This document shows positions 44,321 to 53,755 of a stretch of 64,000 nucleotides of DNA, piece by piece (the first letter of the stretch is position 1; the number at the start of each line of letters is the position of its first letter). The notes beneath the pieces are model-generated. The model made no database searches and was not told the DNA's origin. It worked only from the letters and a program-made list of their open reading frames with translations. Source of the stretch: Aved-18 sp964606665 (lineage in GTDB: Bacteria > Cyanobacteriota > Vampirovibrionia > Obscuribacterales > Obscuribacteraceae). The translations under genes and the position numbers were made by a program. Location of the stretch: the NCBI GenBank assembly GCA_964606665.1, contig CAZSHS010000016.1:1-64000 (forward strand), read 5' to 3'.

Positions 44321-46583
44321 ATTTTTGATTTTCACAAGCCTTGCATACATTCTGCTCATGCCACCAGCATTTGCTGAGCAATCGTATGCAGAAAAAGGCG
44401 TAGATCTTTTAAATAAAATGAACTATTTGCAGGCGCTAGAACCTCTCAAGCGAGCTATCGAACAGAATTCTAGCGATGCTGCTTCTACTTATAATCGGGG
44501 ACAAGTTTATCGTAATCTTGGTAAATACAAAGAGGCGATTGCGGACTATACTCGTTATCTGGAGCTTGCTCCAGACGATGTTGAAAATTATTTGGTTTAT
44601 TACAATCGAGGTATTTGTTACAACGCCGCAGGTGAATACGATAATGCTATAGCCGATTTGGATCAGGCTATAACTCTGAAATCTTCGTTTCAAAAAGCTT
44701 TTTTGGAGCGTGGGGACGCATATCTCAACCGAGCGCACGAAGGTGATTGCGACCGTGCTTTCAGCGACGCCAATAGTTACATAGAGATGGCAGCCAATGA
44801 TCCTTTAGGGTATGTTTTGCGCGGCAAAGCTTTATCGCAAATGGGCAAAGGTTCAGATTCTATCAAAGACTTCGATAAGGCGCTGACTTTCGATAAGGCG
44901 TACAACACTTATGCTGAGCGCGGTCGTGCATATCATAGCGATAGACAGTATGACAAAGCCATTCAAGATTACGATCGGGTGCTCGTTGAGCAACCAAACG
45001 ATGGTAACACCTGGTACAATCGCGGGTTATCGAATAAAGGTCGCGAGCAGTGGAAAGCAGCAGTGGAGGACTTTTCTAAGTCTTTGTCTTTACTGCCAAA
45101 CGACGCTTGGACATTGCTTGAACGTGGCAGATGCAAAGTTTTCATTCCAGATTACAGAGGCGCCATCGATGACATATCTAAAAGTCTTGATGTTAATCCA
45201 GATAACTGTGATGCCCGGTTTGAACGCGCTGAGTTGAATTTGAAATTGAAATTGCCCGAAGCAGCTTTGCAAGATTTAAACACAGCCATTTCCAAAGGCA
45301 AAGCGGTTCCGCACTGGTATGCGCTTAGAGCCCTAGCGCAAGCTCGTCTTGGAGATTTCAACAAAGCGAATCTAGATCTGCAATCGTCGGATAGTCTTTT
45401 TCAATTGCTAAGCGATGATGAAAAGCCTTTTTATATAGAATCGCAAGCCTACGCCGGTCTTGCAGAAGTCTTGCTTGGTAAATCGGCTGAGGCTTTTCAG
45501 CGCTTGGACAAAGCTATTTCGATTGGTGGAACCCAAATTCACAACGTTTCAAAAGCAATGCTTTTGTCTGCGCGAAGCCTCGCGAATGCTCGTCTAAACA
45601 AGGCTTCACAAGCCTCTGCGGATTCGGGTAACGCCAAAAGTTTATCGGGTGAATGGGGCGATCTCGCTTCATTTCTAGGCTCTGGCTCAATCTCGTCAGC
45701 CTCAAATTCAGCAGGAAGTTCCACTAGTTCTTCTTTAAATACCGATGGCACTAATCGTCCAGTGCGAGATAAATGGGCTCTGGTTGTGGGTATCAGCGAT
45801 TTCAAAGACGGCTCGATTCCAAAACTAAAATATTCAGCCAAAGATGCGCGCGATTTTCGCGAGTTCTTAATCAAGAAGGCGAACTTTTCTCCTGATCATA
45901 TCAGGCTTCTGGTCAATCAAGACGCAACACGTATGCGAATAATGACCGAGCTTGGAGATAAGTTTTTACCTCGCGTCGTACAACCAGACGACTTGGTTGT
46001 GCTTTATTTTTCATCGCATGGAAGCCCATCTAGTGCTGATTTTCGCGACAAAAATTATTTCATTGCATACGATTCGGAGAAGACTAATTTGTTTGCAAGT
46101 GGAATTGAATTGCAAGAGTTGATGAAAGTAATCAAAGGCCGAGTTGATACTAATCGTGTAATTGTAATTCTTGATGCTTGTCACAGTGGCGGAGCCGATG
46201 CTAATGCAAAGTCGACTGAGGCTGTAGCTAACTTCGATGCAAGCGAGTTAATTGGTGAAGGTCAATTGGTGATATGTTCAAGTGAATCAGCGGAGCGTTC
46301 TTATGAATCTAAGCGTTATCAAAATGGTGTTTTCACCAAAGCCCTGATGGATGGACTTACTGCAAACGGTACAAACACTAAATTGAAAGATGCGTTTGAT
46401 ATTTTGAAATACAAAGTCAATACCGAAGTGAAAGAAGATGATGGACAAAGACAGACGCCAGTCTTGAAGAGTCAATGGAATGGCGATGATGTGTCTTTGG
46501 CTTTGCCTGCAACCAAACCCCGACAACTTCCTCTTGCCGTAAAGCAATTGTTGGCGCCAGATAGTGCCACTCCTAAAAAATAA
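44313..46583 (+). CDS. Secreted TPR-caspase (peptidase C14) protein
   Basis: 756 aa. Signal peptide 1-21 (ending AFA). Roughly ten TPR units fill 25-440 (EAIADYTRYLELAPDD, KAIQDYDRVLVEQPND). A Ser-rich linker leads to a caspase-like domain from about 485, DKWALVVGISDF. The His-Cys dyad is H569 (YFSSHGS) and C623 (LDACHSGG), so it should be active. Bacterial caspase-like peptidases prefer Arg/Lys or Asp sites; the pocket cannot be judged here. The TPR array would recruit substrates. The signal peptide places it outside the cytoplasm, unusual for regulators of cell death. Confidence 0.9.
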   Translation: MNKFLIFTSLAYILLMPPAFAEQSYAEKGVDLLNKMNYLQALEPLKRAIEQNSSDAASTYNRGQVYRNLGKYKEAIADYTRYLELAPDDVENYLVYYNRGICYNAAGEYDNAIADLDQAITLKSSFQKAFLERGDAYLNRAHEGDCDRAFSDANSYIEMAANDPLGYVLRGKALSQMGKGSDSIKDFDKALTFDKAYNTYAERGRAYHSDRQYDKAIQDYDRVLVEQPNDGNTWYNRGLSNKGREQWKAAVEDFSKSLSLLPNDAWTLLERGRCKVFIPDYRGAIDDISKSLDVNPDNCDARFERAELNLKLKLPEAALQDLNTAISKGKAVPHWYALRALAQARLGDFNKANLDLQSSDSLFQLLSDDEKPFYIESQAYAGLAEVLLGKSAEAFQRLDKAISIGGTQIHNVSKAMLLSARSLANARLNKASQASADSGNAKSLSGEWGDLASFLGSGSISSASNSAGSSTSSSLNTDGTNRPVRDKWALVVGISDFKDGSIPKLKYSAKDARDFREFLIKKANFSPDHIRLLVNQDATRMRIMTELGDKFLPRVVQPDDLVVLYFSSHGSPSSADFRDKNYFIAYDSEKTNLFASGIELQELMKVIKGRVDTNRVIVILDACHSGGADANAKSTEAVANFDASELIGEGQLVICSSESAERSYESKRYQNGVFTKALMDGLTANGTNTKLKDAFDILKYKVNTEVKEDDGQRQTPVLKSQWNGDDVSLALPATKPRQLPLAVKQLLAPDSATPKK

Positions 46584-46947
46584 TTTTACGTGCGATAAGC
46601 AGAATAAAAGGTGCGGCTAGCAGCCAGAAAATCACCTCAACTGGAATGGAAAAGCTTTGACTTTGGGTTGGAACGAATTCTTTTTTCATTCGTCCCCCAG
46701 GCGTACCCACCATACTTGGATCGATGCACTGTTCGCCCATTTTAAAGGAACTACAAATGCTGACAGAATCAAAGTTTCCAATCTCTCTGTAATCGCACTT
46801 GCGACCGATTAGTTGAGATATTCTTTTAGAACGTTCGGCATCGTTATTTGCGTGTGCCTCTAGCTCGCCTGTTATAGCTAAGCTCATCACAATGTGGAAA
46901 ATGGCAATAGGCAATTTATTTTTCAATTTGATTGGAATAAATCTCAC
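46573..46947 (-). CDS. Hypothetical protein with two hydrophobic ends
   Basis: 124 aa. N-terminal signal or anchor (about 10-30), a middle region with three cysteines (RKCDYR, SICSSF, EQCIDP) and a C-terminal transmembrane helix (VIFWLLAAPFILLIA). The GTG 46947 start lacks a good ribosome binding site. It overlaps the caspase gene end by 11 nt on the opposite strand. Unknown family. Confidence 0.55.
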   Translation of the reverse strand: MRFIPIKLKNKLPIAIFHIVMSLAITGELEAHANNDAERSKRISQLIGRKCDYREIGNFDSVSICSSFKMGEQCIDPSMVGTPGGRMKKEFVPTQSQSFSIPVEVIFWLLAAPFILLIARKIIF

Positions 46948-47003
46948 GACATTGTGATGTGTTAAAAAATCAACTTGGAATTGTTTGACTTAATCAAGTA
47001 TTT

Positions 47004-47022
47004 TAGTTGATTAAATCAACTA
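47004..47022. promoter_or_regulatory. Palindrome between the minus genes
   Basis: TAGTTGAT-TAA-ATCAACTA, an eight-pair inverted repeat with a three-base centre, in the 134-nt AT-rich gap between the genes at 46947 and 47082. It resembles a dimer operator more than a terminator, as no T-run follows. It would lie upstream of the 46573-46947 gene. Confidence 0.3.
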
Positions 47023-47081
47023 TTTCTGCCGAGTAAAAAAGACTCATCGAAACTTTGTTAGATTGTTGGCGCTTTGGAAGA

Positions 47082-47435
47082 TTAATTAGCGGTGACGGCA
47101 GTTATTTGTTGCGCTGGTGTCGCAGGTGCGGTTGGCTGTGCACTATTTGTGGTGGCAGTATCGATGGTCACGACGCTCACAACTTCGTGAGGTGTGGAAA
47201 CTAAATCTTTGATACGTGAGTGGATAAAAGAAGCTCTCTCTTTGTCGCCGCGCTTTTCATAAATGCGTGTCAAACTCAGCATTAAAGAACACACAGAAAC
47301 TGAATTGCTGCCATACAGTTTGTCGGCAATGCAAATGGCTTGAGTGAATAAAACTTCTGCTCTGTCCAGATTGCCTTCGTCCAACGCCTTGTCGGCGGCT
47401 GTGGTTGTGTCAAGCAATTTCTGACGTTCAAACAT
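47082..47435 (-). CDS. Small TPR protein
   Basis: 117 aa. One tetratricopeptide-like hairpin pair (about 10-75: KALDEGNLDRAEVLFTQAI, then LMLSLTRIYEKRGD) followed by a Thr/Ala/Pro-rich tail. No signal peptide. Function unknown. Confidence 0.65.
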   Translation of the reverse strand: MFERQKLLDTTTAADKALDEGNLDRAEVLFTQAICIADKLYGSNSVSVCSLMLSLTRIYEKRGDKERASFIHSRIKDLVSTPHEVVSVVTIDTATTNSAQPTAPATPAQQITAVTAN

Positions 47436-47619
47436 GCACTTGCACCTCTAAAGCCAAATTATCCTCAAATTAGGCAAGCTTGAGGGCTGAAAAAACGTAG
47501 TCATAGGGCAAAATTTAATATAGTCCAGTTTAATCTTTAAGCTCTTTTCAAGTTGCCTGTATCCGTCAGATTCTCTAAAATACCGTTCTACCTTTCCATT
47601 TAGAGAAATCACTACAGTC

Positions 47620-47832
47620 ATGCCTAAATTTTTTGTTGCCGCGCTTGCAAGCATCGTATCTAGCCTATTCTTAGGCATCCTGCCTGGGTTTGCTCATGAG
47701 GGGTCGGGTGCTGAACACCTGGCTATGGGAATCGGCATTGGTGAGGTGTTGGGACTCATTTTAGGGATTGTAATTGGAGCTTTTTCTGTCCTGGCTTTAG
47801 CCAAGTACAAAAATTCAAAGTCGGGAAAATGA
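47620..47832 (+). CDS. Small membrane protein coupled to the metalloprotease
   Basis: 70 aa. A signal-like hydrophobic N-terminus (ending GFAHEGSG) and a glycine-rich transmembrane helix (IGEVLGLILGIVIGAF), then a basic tail. The stop overlaps the metalloprotease start (ATGA). The opposing frame at 47448-47678 is judged a shadow. Possible anchor or inhibitor for the protease. Confidence 0.55.
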   Translation: MPKFFVAALASIVSSLFLGILPGFAHEGSGAEHLAMGIGIGEVLGLILGIVIGAFSVLALAKYKNSKSGK

Positions 47833-48653
47833 GCTTTGACCACGAAAAGTTCATGAAGGGTGTCGGGCTATATGAAGAAGCCAATCGACGACGCGACAAT
47901 CTTGAATTTGATTTCGCCTTTAGTCTTTATGAGCGAGCACAAGAGTTTCTTTACAAAAGAATTGATATTCCACTTTTTTACGATATGGCTTTAGCAGCCG
48001 ATTTGAGTGGAGACCTTAGAAAAGCAAGTGAGTATTTCAACAAAGCTTGTCTTAGTCTTGAGCAAATGAAAGCTGAAAACCCACACGATGAGCGAATTAA
48101 GAATCTGCAGCCATTAGTCGATAGTTTGGCTCATCAAATCAGTTTGAGAAGTCTGGTAGAGAACGACGCAACAGATTATGCAAATCAAGTCGAGCATAAA
48201 GTCTGGCCGCAACACAAATTTCCACTCACTATCTGGATTGCAGATCAAGCCAGTCACCAGAATGGGTTTGATAAGAGTGATAGTGATTTGATTTATGCTT
48301 CTTTTGAGAAATGGGTACAGCGCTGTCAGTGGTTTCAGATTGCCAGAGCAAACAAAGCGGATCAGGAAATTGCCAAAATAAATGTGAAACAAGCGGGTCC
48401 AGGCGATTTGCAATCGGGTTCAGGTGGGCAAACAAATTTTTTGTTTAACGATTTAGGCGAGTTAGATCGAGTCGATATCAGGGTTTATATCCCTAGCCCC
48501 AATTTGCAATCGCTCATTCTGCACGAAGCAGGACATGCTTTGGGAATAGATGGACACTCGCCATACTCAGATGATTTGATGTGGTGGAAATCACCTTTGA
48601 TAAACATTTCAAATCGTGATGTTGAAACAATGAAAATCATATACGGGCAATAA
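47829..48653 (+). CDS. Matrixin-like zinc metalloprotease
   Basis: 274 aa. The zinc site HEAGHALGIDGH (H232, E233, H236, H243) has the metzincin HExxHxxGxxH layout, followed by a Met-containing turn (DDLMW, M near 251). Residues 20-110 are helical and TPR-like; the peptidase domain begins near 125 (VWPQHKFPLTIWIA). No signal peptide of its own, which is odd for this family; the coupled 70-aa membrane protein may help. It ends 11 nt before the receiver gene. Confidence 0.85.
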   Translation: MSFDHEKFMKGVGLYEEANRRRDNLEFDFAFSLYERAQEFLYKRIDIPLFYDMALAADLSGDLRKASEYFNKACLSLEQMKAENPHDERIKNLQPLVDSLAHQISLRSLVENDATDYANQVEHKVWPQHKFPLTIWIADQASHQNGFDKSDSDLIYASFEKWVQRCQWFQIARANKADQEIAKINVKQAGPGDLQSGSGGQTNFLFNDLGELDRVDIRVYIPSPNLQSLILHEAGHALGIDGHSPYSDDLMWWKSPLINISNRDVETMKIIYGQ

Positions 48654-48664
48654 GAGGAAGAGTA

Positions 48665-49036
48665 ATGTCAGGCAGTATGCTCATTATTGATGATGATCCG
48701 CGCATTCGAGAAATAATCGAAATTTCGCTTGAAGGCGAATGGGTCACTATGACAGCAAGCTCAGGCAAGGAGGCTTTACGAGCACTCGAGAGCATGATTC
48801 CAGACGTTATTTTAAGCGACAGAACATTGCCCGATATTGATGGGACCGAGCTGATTGTCAAAATCCGCGAGAATCCGAATTTGAAAAATGTGCCGGTGAT
48901 TTTGCTCACTGCGCGCGTTCAGGCACAAGAGCTGGAAGCCTATTCTCAGCAGGATTTTGCTGGTGTACTTTCTAAGCCTTTCGACCCTATGACTTTATCG
49001 GATGAAATCAACACTATTTTGTCTGGTAACTCTTAA
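48665..49036 (+). CDS. Single-domain response regulator
   Basis: 123 aa. Receiver domain with acidic pocket IIDDDP, acceptor D52 (ILSDRTLPD), LLTAR threonine and VLSKPFDP lysine. AGAGGAAGAG precedes the ATG. It lies 6 nt before the histidine kinase 49043, so the pair forms a phosphorelay with no output domain in this operon. Confidence 0.9.
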   Translation: MSGSMLIIDDDPRIREIIEISLEGEWVTMTASSGKEALRALESMIPDVILSDRTLPDIDGTELIVKIRENPNLKNVPVILLTARVQAQELEAYSQQDFAGVLSKPFDPMTLSDEINTILSGNS

Positions 49037-49042
49037 AATTAG

Positions 49043-51298
49043 ATGAAAGGCAAGGATCAATATTTCCGCTACTTGATCGTCGGCTCGACTCTGGCGTTCT
49101 TCGCTATTATCGTTGGGCTCTTCTGGACTACTCAAGAGCATATGAAATATCAATTGAGTCTGCGCCAATGGGTTGTGCATACGCAAGAAGTACTCGTCTC
49201 GATAAGCCAGCTTGAGAATACGATTAAAGATGTCCAGATTTATGAACAAATTTATGGACTGACTAAAAAACAAGAGTATTACGATGCGTACCAAGAAGCG
49301 CATCAGAAGTTGATTGGTATTCTCGATGCTTCTATCGAATTAATCGACGACAATCAGTCGCAACTTGTGCGTCTGGAAGATCTTAAAACCAAAGTGAAAG
49401 GACGACTAGCTTTTCTTGATGAGCATATTGAGCAAATCAGGGCGGGTCGCGAATATCTGGTCACTAAAGAAGATTATGACCGTTTGGGTCAAACCGGGAT
49501 GCGTATTCGCGCTGTTCTTAAAGATATCGAGCAAGAGGAATTGGAACTTTTTAAAAAACGCACAGACGAGTTGGAGGCGGCTACCCGAGAGTCGTTTCTG
49601 CGTTTGCAAATAATTTCGCTTGTGGCTTTCTTGGTTTTTTGTGTGGCAGTCATTGCACTTTTTGTAGTGAATAGAAGGCAATCGAGACAAACTCTGAGTC
49701 GCGAAGTGGCGTATCAAATCAATTCGATATTGGCAAGGAGAATATCACTCAATCAAGCTGTGCCAGATTGTTTCAAAGTTATTTGCGAAAATCTTGGCTG
49801 GCATACTGCAGCACTTTGGCGTCCTACTCTTGATGGACAGAAATTACAATGCCATAGTTTTTTTGCAAATCAACCTGTTCCGCATTTCGCAGAGGCCACT
49901 TCCGGTGAGGTTGAGCGAACAGAAAAAACCTTGCTAGGTAAAGTTTGGTGCACAGGTGAGCCTGCCTGGATAAATTTTGGTGTACACAATGAAAAATTTA
50001 CGCGTGAAAATGATGGGCTTAGAGATGGTCTGAAAAGCGGCTTTATGTTGCCGGTTTATATACAAGAAAAATTTATCGGAGTGTTTGAATTCTTTTCTAT
50101 AAACGAAGTCAAAGAAGACGCAAATGAAGAATGGCTGCTCAAAGTAATTTGCAGTGATATGGCGCAAGAGTTTGAACGCAAACGGGTGGAAGAAGGTTTG
50201 CAAGACGCTCTAAGTGAGCTATCGCGTTTCGAGCGATTTCTTGACTCGGTGCTTAAAAACATGGGCTCGGGTGTGATAGTGGCTGATCGCATGGGCAATT
50301 TTCTGTTATTTAACGATGCAGCTAAAAACATTCTCGGTTATAAGCAAATAGACCAAAACTTTGATTCTTCGCAAGTCGCCGGATTATTTGAAGAGGACGG
50401 GGTCACTGCGCTTAAACCAGAGCGTATCCCGCTCACACGTGCTATTAATGGCGAAGCGGTTGATAATTTCATTATATTCTGCAAAAACGAAGGCGCTCCA
50501 AATGGTATCTGGATTAGTGTCAATGGTCGTCCCATCTTTAATGACAATGGCGAGATTTATGGAGGAGTAGTTGTTTTTGAAGACGTCACTCTGCGTAAAG
50601 AGGAGGAGCGACGCACGCTTGAATTGTATTCGATGGTCTCGCACGAATTGCGCACACCACTTACGTCTATTCGTGGTGCTCTAGGTTTGTTGGAGGGTGG
50701 CAAGGCAGGCGAATTGAGTGAGCGAGGTAAGCACTTGGTCACTATGGGTCGCAAAGAATGCGATCGACTTGTAAGATTGATAAACGATATTTTGGATGTG
50801 CAGAAATTTGACGCCGGACGCTTGCAGTTAAAGCCAACTGAAATACAGCCTTTGCTGTTGGTCGAGCGGGCTACCGAAAATTTGCGTGGATTGGCTGAGG
50901 AAAAAAATGTCGACTTACAAATTATTTCTAGAATAGATGCTGGCAAGAAAATAATGGCTGACAAAGACCGTTTTCTACAGATTGTTACCAATTTGATTTC
51001 AAACGCAATTAAGTTTGCTCCAAAAGATAGCAACATCAAAATCATTTGCGAAGATCAAAGCAAGTTGAACCAAATTCGCGTCTTGGTGCAAGATGAGGGT
51101 CCTGGAATAAGCGAAGAAAATCAATCGAAGCTGTTTCGATCCTTCGAACAAGTGGGATCGCACGCAAATAATGCGCATGAAGGAACCGGGCTTGGATTGG
51201 CAATTTCAAAGGCACTTGTACAATTGCACAATGGGCAAATTGGACTCGACAGCAAAGAAAATGAAGGGGCAACCTTCTGGTTCACTATACCTGGTTAA
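49043..51298 (+). CDS. Hybrid-sensor histidine kinase (CHASE3-like, GAF, PAS)
   Basis: 751 aa. Helix 1 (10-29), an extracytoplasmic helical sensor (30-187) like CHASE3, helix 2 (188-209), GAF domain (about 225-375), PAS domain (395-515), HisKA with H534 (MVSHELRTP) and an HATPase with DEGPGISEE and GTGLGLAISK. It has no receiver domain of its own, so it passes phosphate to 48665 or to the multi-domain protein 51303. Ends 4 nt before that convergent gene. Confidence 0.92.
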   Translation: MKGKDQYFRYLIVGSTLAFFAIIVGLFWTTQEHMKYQLSLRQWVVHTQEVLVSISQLENTIKDVQIYEQIYGLTKKQEYYDAYQEAHQKLIGILDASIELIDDNQSQLVRLEDLKTKVKGRLAFLDEHIEQIRAGREYLVTKEDYDRLGQTGMRIRAVLKDIEQEELELFKKRTDELEAATRESFLRLQIISLVAFLVFCVAVIALFVVNRRQSRQTLSREVAYQINSILARRISLNQAVPDCFKVICENLGWHTAALWRPTLDGQKLQCHSFFANQPVPHFAEATSGEVERTEKTLLGKVWCTGEPAWINFGVHNEKFTRENDGLRDGLKSGFMLPVYIQEKFIGVFEFFSINEVKEDANEEWLLKVICSDMAQEFERKRVEEGLQDALSELSRFERFLDSVLKNMGSGVIVADRMGNFLLFNDAAKNILGYKQIDQNFDSSQVAGLFEEDGVTALKPERIPLTRAINGEAVDNFIIFCKNEGAPNGIWISVNGRPIFNDNGEIYGGVVVFEDVTLRKEEERRTLELYSMVSHELRTPLTSIRGALGLLEGGKAGELSERGKHLVTMGRKECDRLVRLINDILDVQKFDAGRLQLKPTEIQPLLLVERATENLRGLAEEKNVDLQIISRIDAGKKIMADKDRFLQIVTNLISNAIKFAPKDSNIKIICEDQSKLNQIRVLVQDEGPGISEENQSKLFRSFEQVGSHANNAHEGTGLGLAISKALVQLHNGQIGLDSKENEGATFWFTIPG

Positions 51299-51302
51299 GG
51301 GC

Positions 51303-53369
51303 TTAGACAGCTAGAACCACTCCAAGTTTGTTGTTGCGAGCTTTGATCATGCTTCTATAAGCGGCTTGAATCAAGACTTCGGGAGTATCGGTGTCATTTT
51401 TATTTTGGGCGACGCCAGCACTAAAATTAGTTTTGAATTCGCCATCTGGACCTTTAAAGCCAATTTGTGAAAAGCCGTCCTGAGCAATTTGCAGTGCGCT
51501 TGAAACTGTCGGGGCTTCCATTCCAGCAAAAGCAATTATGCAGCCCTGATCGCCATAGCGACAAATCAAATCTTCTGAGCGCAAGCCAAGACTCAATAAG
51601 CGTGCAAGTTGAAGCGAAGTGTGCTTGGCTGCTAGCATTCCTTGCAATAGGCTCAATTCATCAAAATTATCGATACTAACTGATGCGACACTGATTGGCC
51701 TGCCTTTGTTTAACTCGAACATTAAAGTGTATTGATGCATGAAAGCTTCCATCGATAGAAGTCCTGATTCAGGTTCAAGGCCGTGTGTTTTTTGACGGCG
51801 AGCCGAAGTTTTGATGTGGGTAGTGACTCTTGTAATAAGCTCTTCGGGCACAATTGGTTTTGTCAGAAAATCAGTTGCACCTGCTGCAAAGGCTGCTGCC
51901 CGTGATTCGGTACTAGTTTGCGATGTGACAAATAAAATTGGAATGTCTATCCAAGCCGGATTTTCGCGAATAAAGCGACAGACTTCATAACCCGTCATTA
52001 CTGGCATCATAACGTCCATTAGAATTAAATCTGGATGAAACTCTGCCACCAAATCAGGTACCGTTACAGGGTTGTTAGCTGTCTGGGTAAACATACGCTC
52101 TGTTTGCAAAAGACTGGAAACAAAGCGAGTTAGAACTTCGTCATCATCGACTACTAAGATGCGAGGCTGATTTTCAAATCCAATTGAAAGAAGCTGGAAG
52201 ACAGCATCTTGTAGTCTATCGCCAAGCACCGGTCGTTCAATTACGATAGATGCGCCGCACAAAATTTCAGCTTCTTTGGCCATAGTTTCGCCTTGAGGCA
52301 AAATAAATGCAAGAGGCAGTCGTATATTGCCTGCGTAATTTCTTATCTCGCGCGCCCAGGCCCAACCTTCTTTTTCTGATTTTGATAAGTCTATGATGGC
52401 GGCGTCGATGCGCGCATCCAGATTGCTTGTGTCCTTTGCCAATATGACATTTGCCATTGATACTATATCTGGTGCTTGCATCAAAGTAAGAACTTCCGGT
52501 GCGCTGCTCAACACCAAAATATTTGCAATTGCTCCACTAGTTACTTCTTCGGTTGCTCTTTGATTGAGAAGTGCAGCTTGTACAGCACTTGTACCGTCTG
52601 CTAATTTGCGAATCACCTCGGACCAAATAACTTCTTGGTCGGTTGATTTGTCGGGATCAAGGTTGCGCATCAAGTCTTCTAGTTTGCCTGCACACTTACC
52701 TATTTCACCTAAGTTCAAAGAGCCGGCAGTGCCGCGAACTGTGTGTGCGATTCGCATGGCTTCACTTAGTGCTTGCATGTTATCGGTGTTGTTATTAAAT
52801 TCGTTTATCAATCGAACAAGATCTTTCCAAATTCCATCAAGCTCATTGAGATATTCGGTAGTTGCTTCTTTGAGCAAGCTTGCTAGGTCTTCTTTGGACT
52901 GGGCAAAGGTAGTTTTTTGATCCTGCAAGCTCTGACGTTTTTGCGAAATGGCGTTCCAGGCAACCTCCTCCTGGTGGTCAACCTTCTCATAATTAGGCAA
53001 GAGGTCTTCAATTTGTTGGACGAAAGTAGCAGGAATTATTGGCTTCTGCAAAATGAGAGAAACGCCAAGCACATTGCGCAATTTGTTAAAAAGAGCTGCG
53101 TCTGCTCTTTGTCCTGAGCAGAAAACAATAGGTATGTTGCCGCCAGCTTGGCGCAACTGAGAAATCCAGGACATGCCGTCTGTTTTTGGCAGTCTGTAGT
53201 CAACAATCGCCAGTGCTGCTTCTTTGGAGCCTAAAATTCGGTTGGCTTCGTCTGGGTTTGAGGCTTCGATTGTGCGGTAGCCTTTTCGCTTCAATAGATT
53301 GGAAACTAGATTACGAAAATAACTATCGTCATCGAGGATAAGGATTGCCTTTGATTGTGGACTATTCAC
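51303..53369 (-). CDS. REC-Hpt-REC-degenerate GGDEF regulator
   Basis: 688 aa. First receiver with D57 (AIVDYRLPK), an Hpt domain with H209 (MRIAHTVRGTAGS), a middle region of receiver-like remnants (280-390), a second complete receiver (405-530, D in LILMDVMMPV) and a C-terminal GGDEF-like fold whose motif reads YGDQGC, so diguanylate cyclase activity is unlikely. GTG start with AAAGGAG six nt upstream. It can take and pass phosphate internally and would end a relay starting at the kinase 49043. Confidence 0.88.
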   Translation of the reverse strand: MNSPQSKAILILDDDSYFRNLVSNLLKRKGYRTIEASNPDEANRILGSKEAALAIVDYRLPKTDGMSWISQLRQAGGNIPIVFCSGQRADAALFNKLRNVLGVSLILQKPIIPATFVQQIEDLLPNYEKVDHQEEVAWNAISQKRQSLQDQKTTFAQSKEDLASLLKEATTEYLNELDGIWKDLVRLINEFNNNTDNMQALSEAMRIAHTVRGTAGSLNLGEIGKCAGKLEDLMRNLDPDKSTDQEVIWSEVIRKLADGTSAVQAALLNQRATEEVTSGAIANILVLSSAPEVLTLMQAPDIVSMANVILAKDTSNLDARIDAAIIDLSKSEKEGWAWAREIRNYAGNIRLPLAFILPQGETMAKEAEILCGASIVIERPVLGDRLQDAVFQLLSIGFENQPRILVVDDDEVLTRFVSSLLQTERMFTQTANNPVTVPDLVAEFHPDLILMDVMMPVMTGYEVCRFIRENPAWIDIPILFVTSQTSTESRAAAFAAGATDFLTKPIVPEELITRVTTHIKTSARRQKTHGLEPESGLLSMEAFMHQYTLMFELNKGRPISVASVSIDNFDELSLLQGMLAAKHTSLQLARLLSLGLRSEDLICRYGDQGCIIAFAGMEAPTVSSALQIAQDGFSQIGFKGPDGEFKTNFSAGVAQNKNDTDTPEVLIQAAYRSMIKARNNKLGVVLAV

Positions 53370-53379
53370 AAATGCTCCT

Positions 53380-53679
53380 TTACCAGTCTTCGTCGCTTGG
53401 TAGCCATTCCAGGATTTCTGGTGGGCGCTTGATTTCTTCTATTATTTGGTATAGCTTGGATGCATCGCTAGCCTGCGGAGCTTTGAGAGGAATCTCAAGT
53501 ACTTTGACAGTAAGCGCGCGTGAACCCAATTCTATGTGGATTATGGCGTCAGCACCTACCTCAGCGCTCGATTTTGCGATTCGATCATTTATCAAGACTC
53601 TTCCCTGATCACAGGCCATTTTTGCCACTGTTCTGCGTTTGATTAATCTAGATATTTTGAGCCATTTATCCAGGCGCAT
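53380..53679 (-). CDS. S4-domain RNA-binding protein (RqcP/Hsp15 type)
   Basis: 99 aa. Begins with the S4 signature MRLDKWLKISRLIKRRT, followed by GRVLINDRIAKSS and the beta strand GADAIIH. Length and layout match RqcP/Hsp15 proteins, which act on stalled 50S subunits in ribosome quality control. It precedes the REC-Hpt gene by 10 nt on the same strand, possibly by chance. Confidence 0.85.
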   Translation of the reverse strand: MRLDKWLKISRLIKRRTVAKMACDQGRVLINDRIAKSSAEVGADAIIHIELGSRALTVKVLEIPLKAPQASDASKLYQIIEEIKRPPEILEWLPSDEDW

Positions 53680-53755
53680 AGACCACCCTAGGTTTAAAAA
53701 TAAGATTGCATAATCTTCGCATATAACTAAAGGCCGTTACGGAACGATCACTTTC

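Noticed and set aside
47448..47678. 76-codon minus-strand frame before the metalloprotease
   Set aside because: No ribosome binding site and no recognisable fold; the opposing 70-aa frame is coupled to the metalloprotease.
53702..53717. Six-pair hairpin AAGATT/AATCTT between the S4 and adaptor genes
   Set aside because: Short and without a T-run; not enough to call an operator or terminator.
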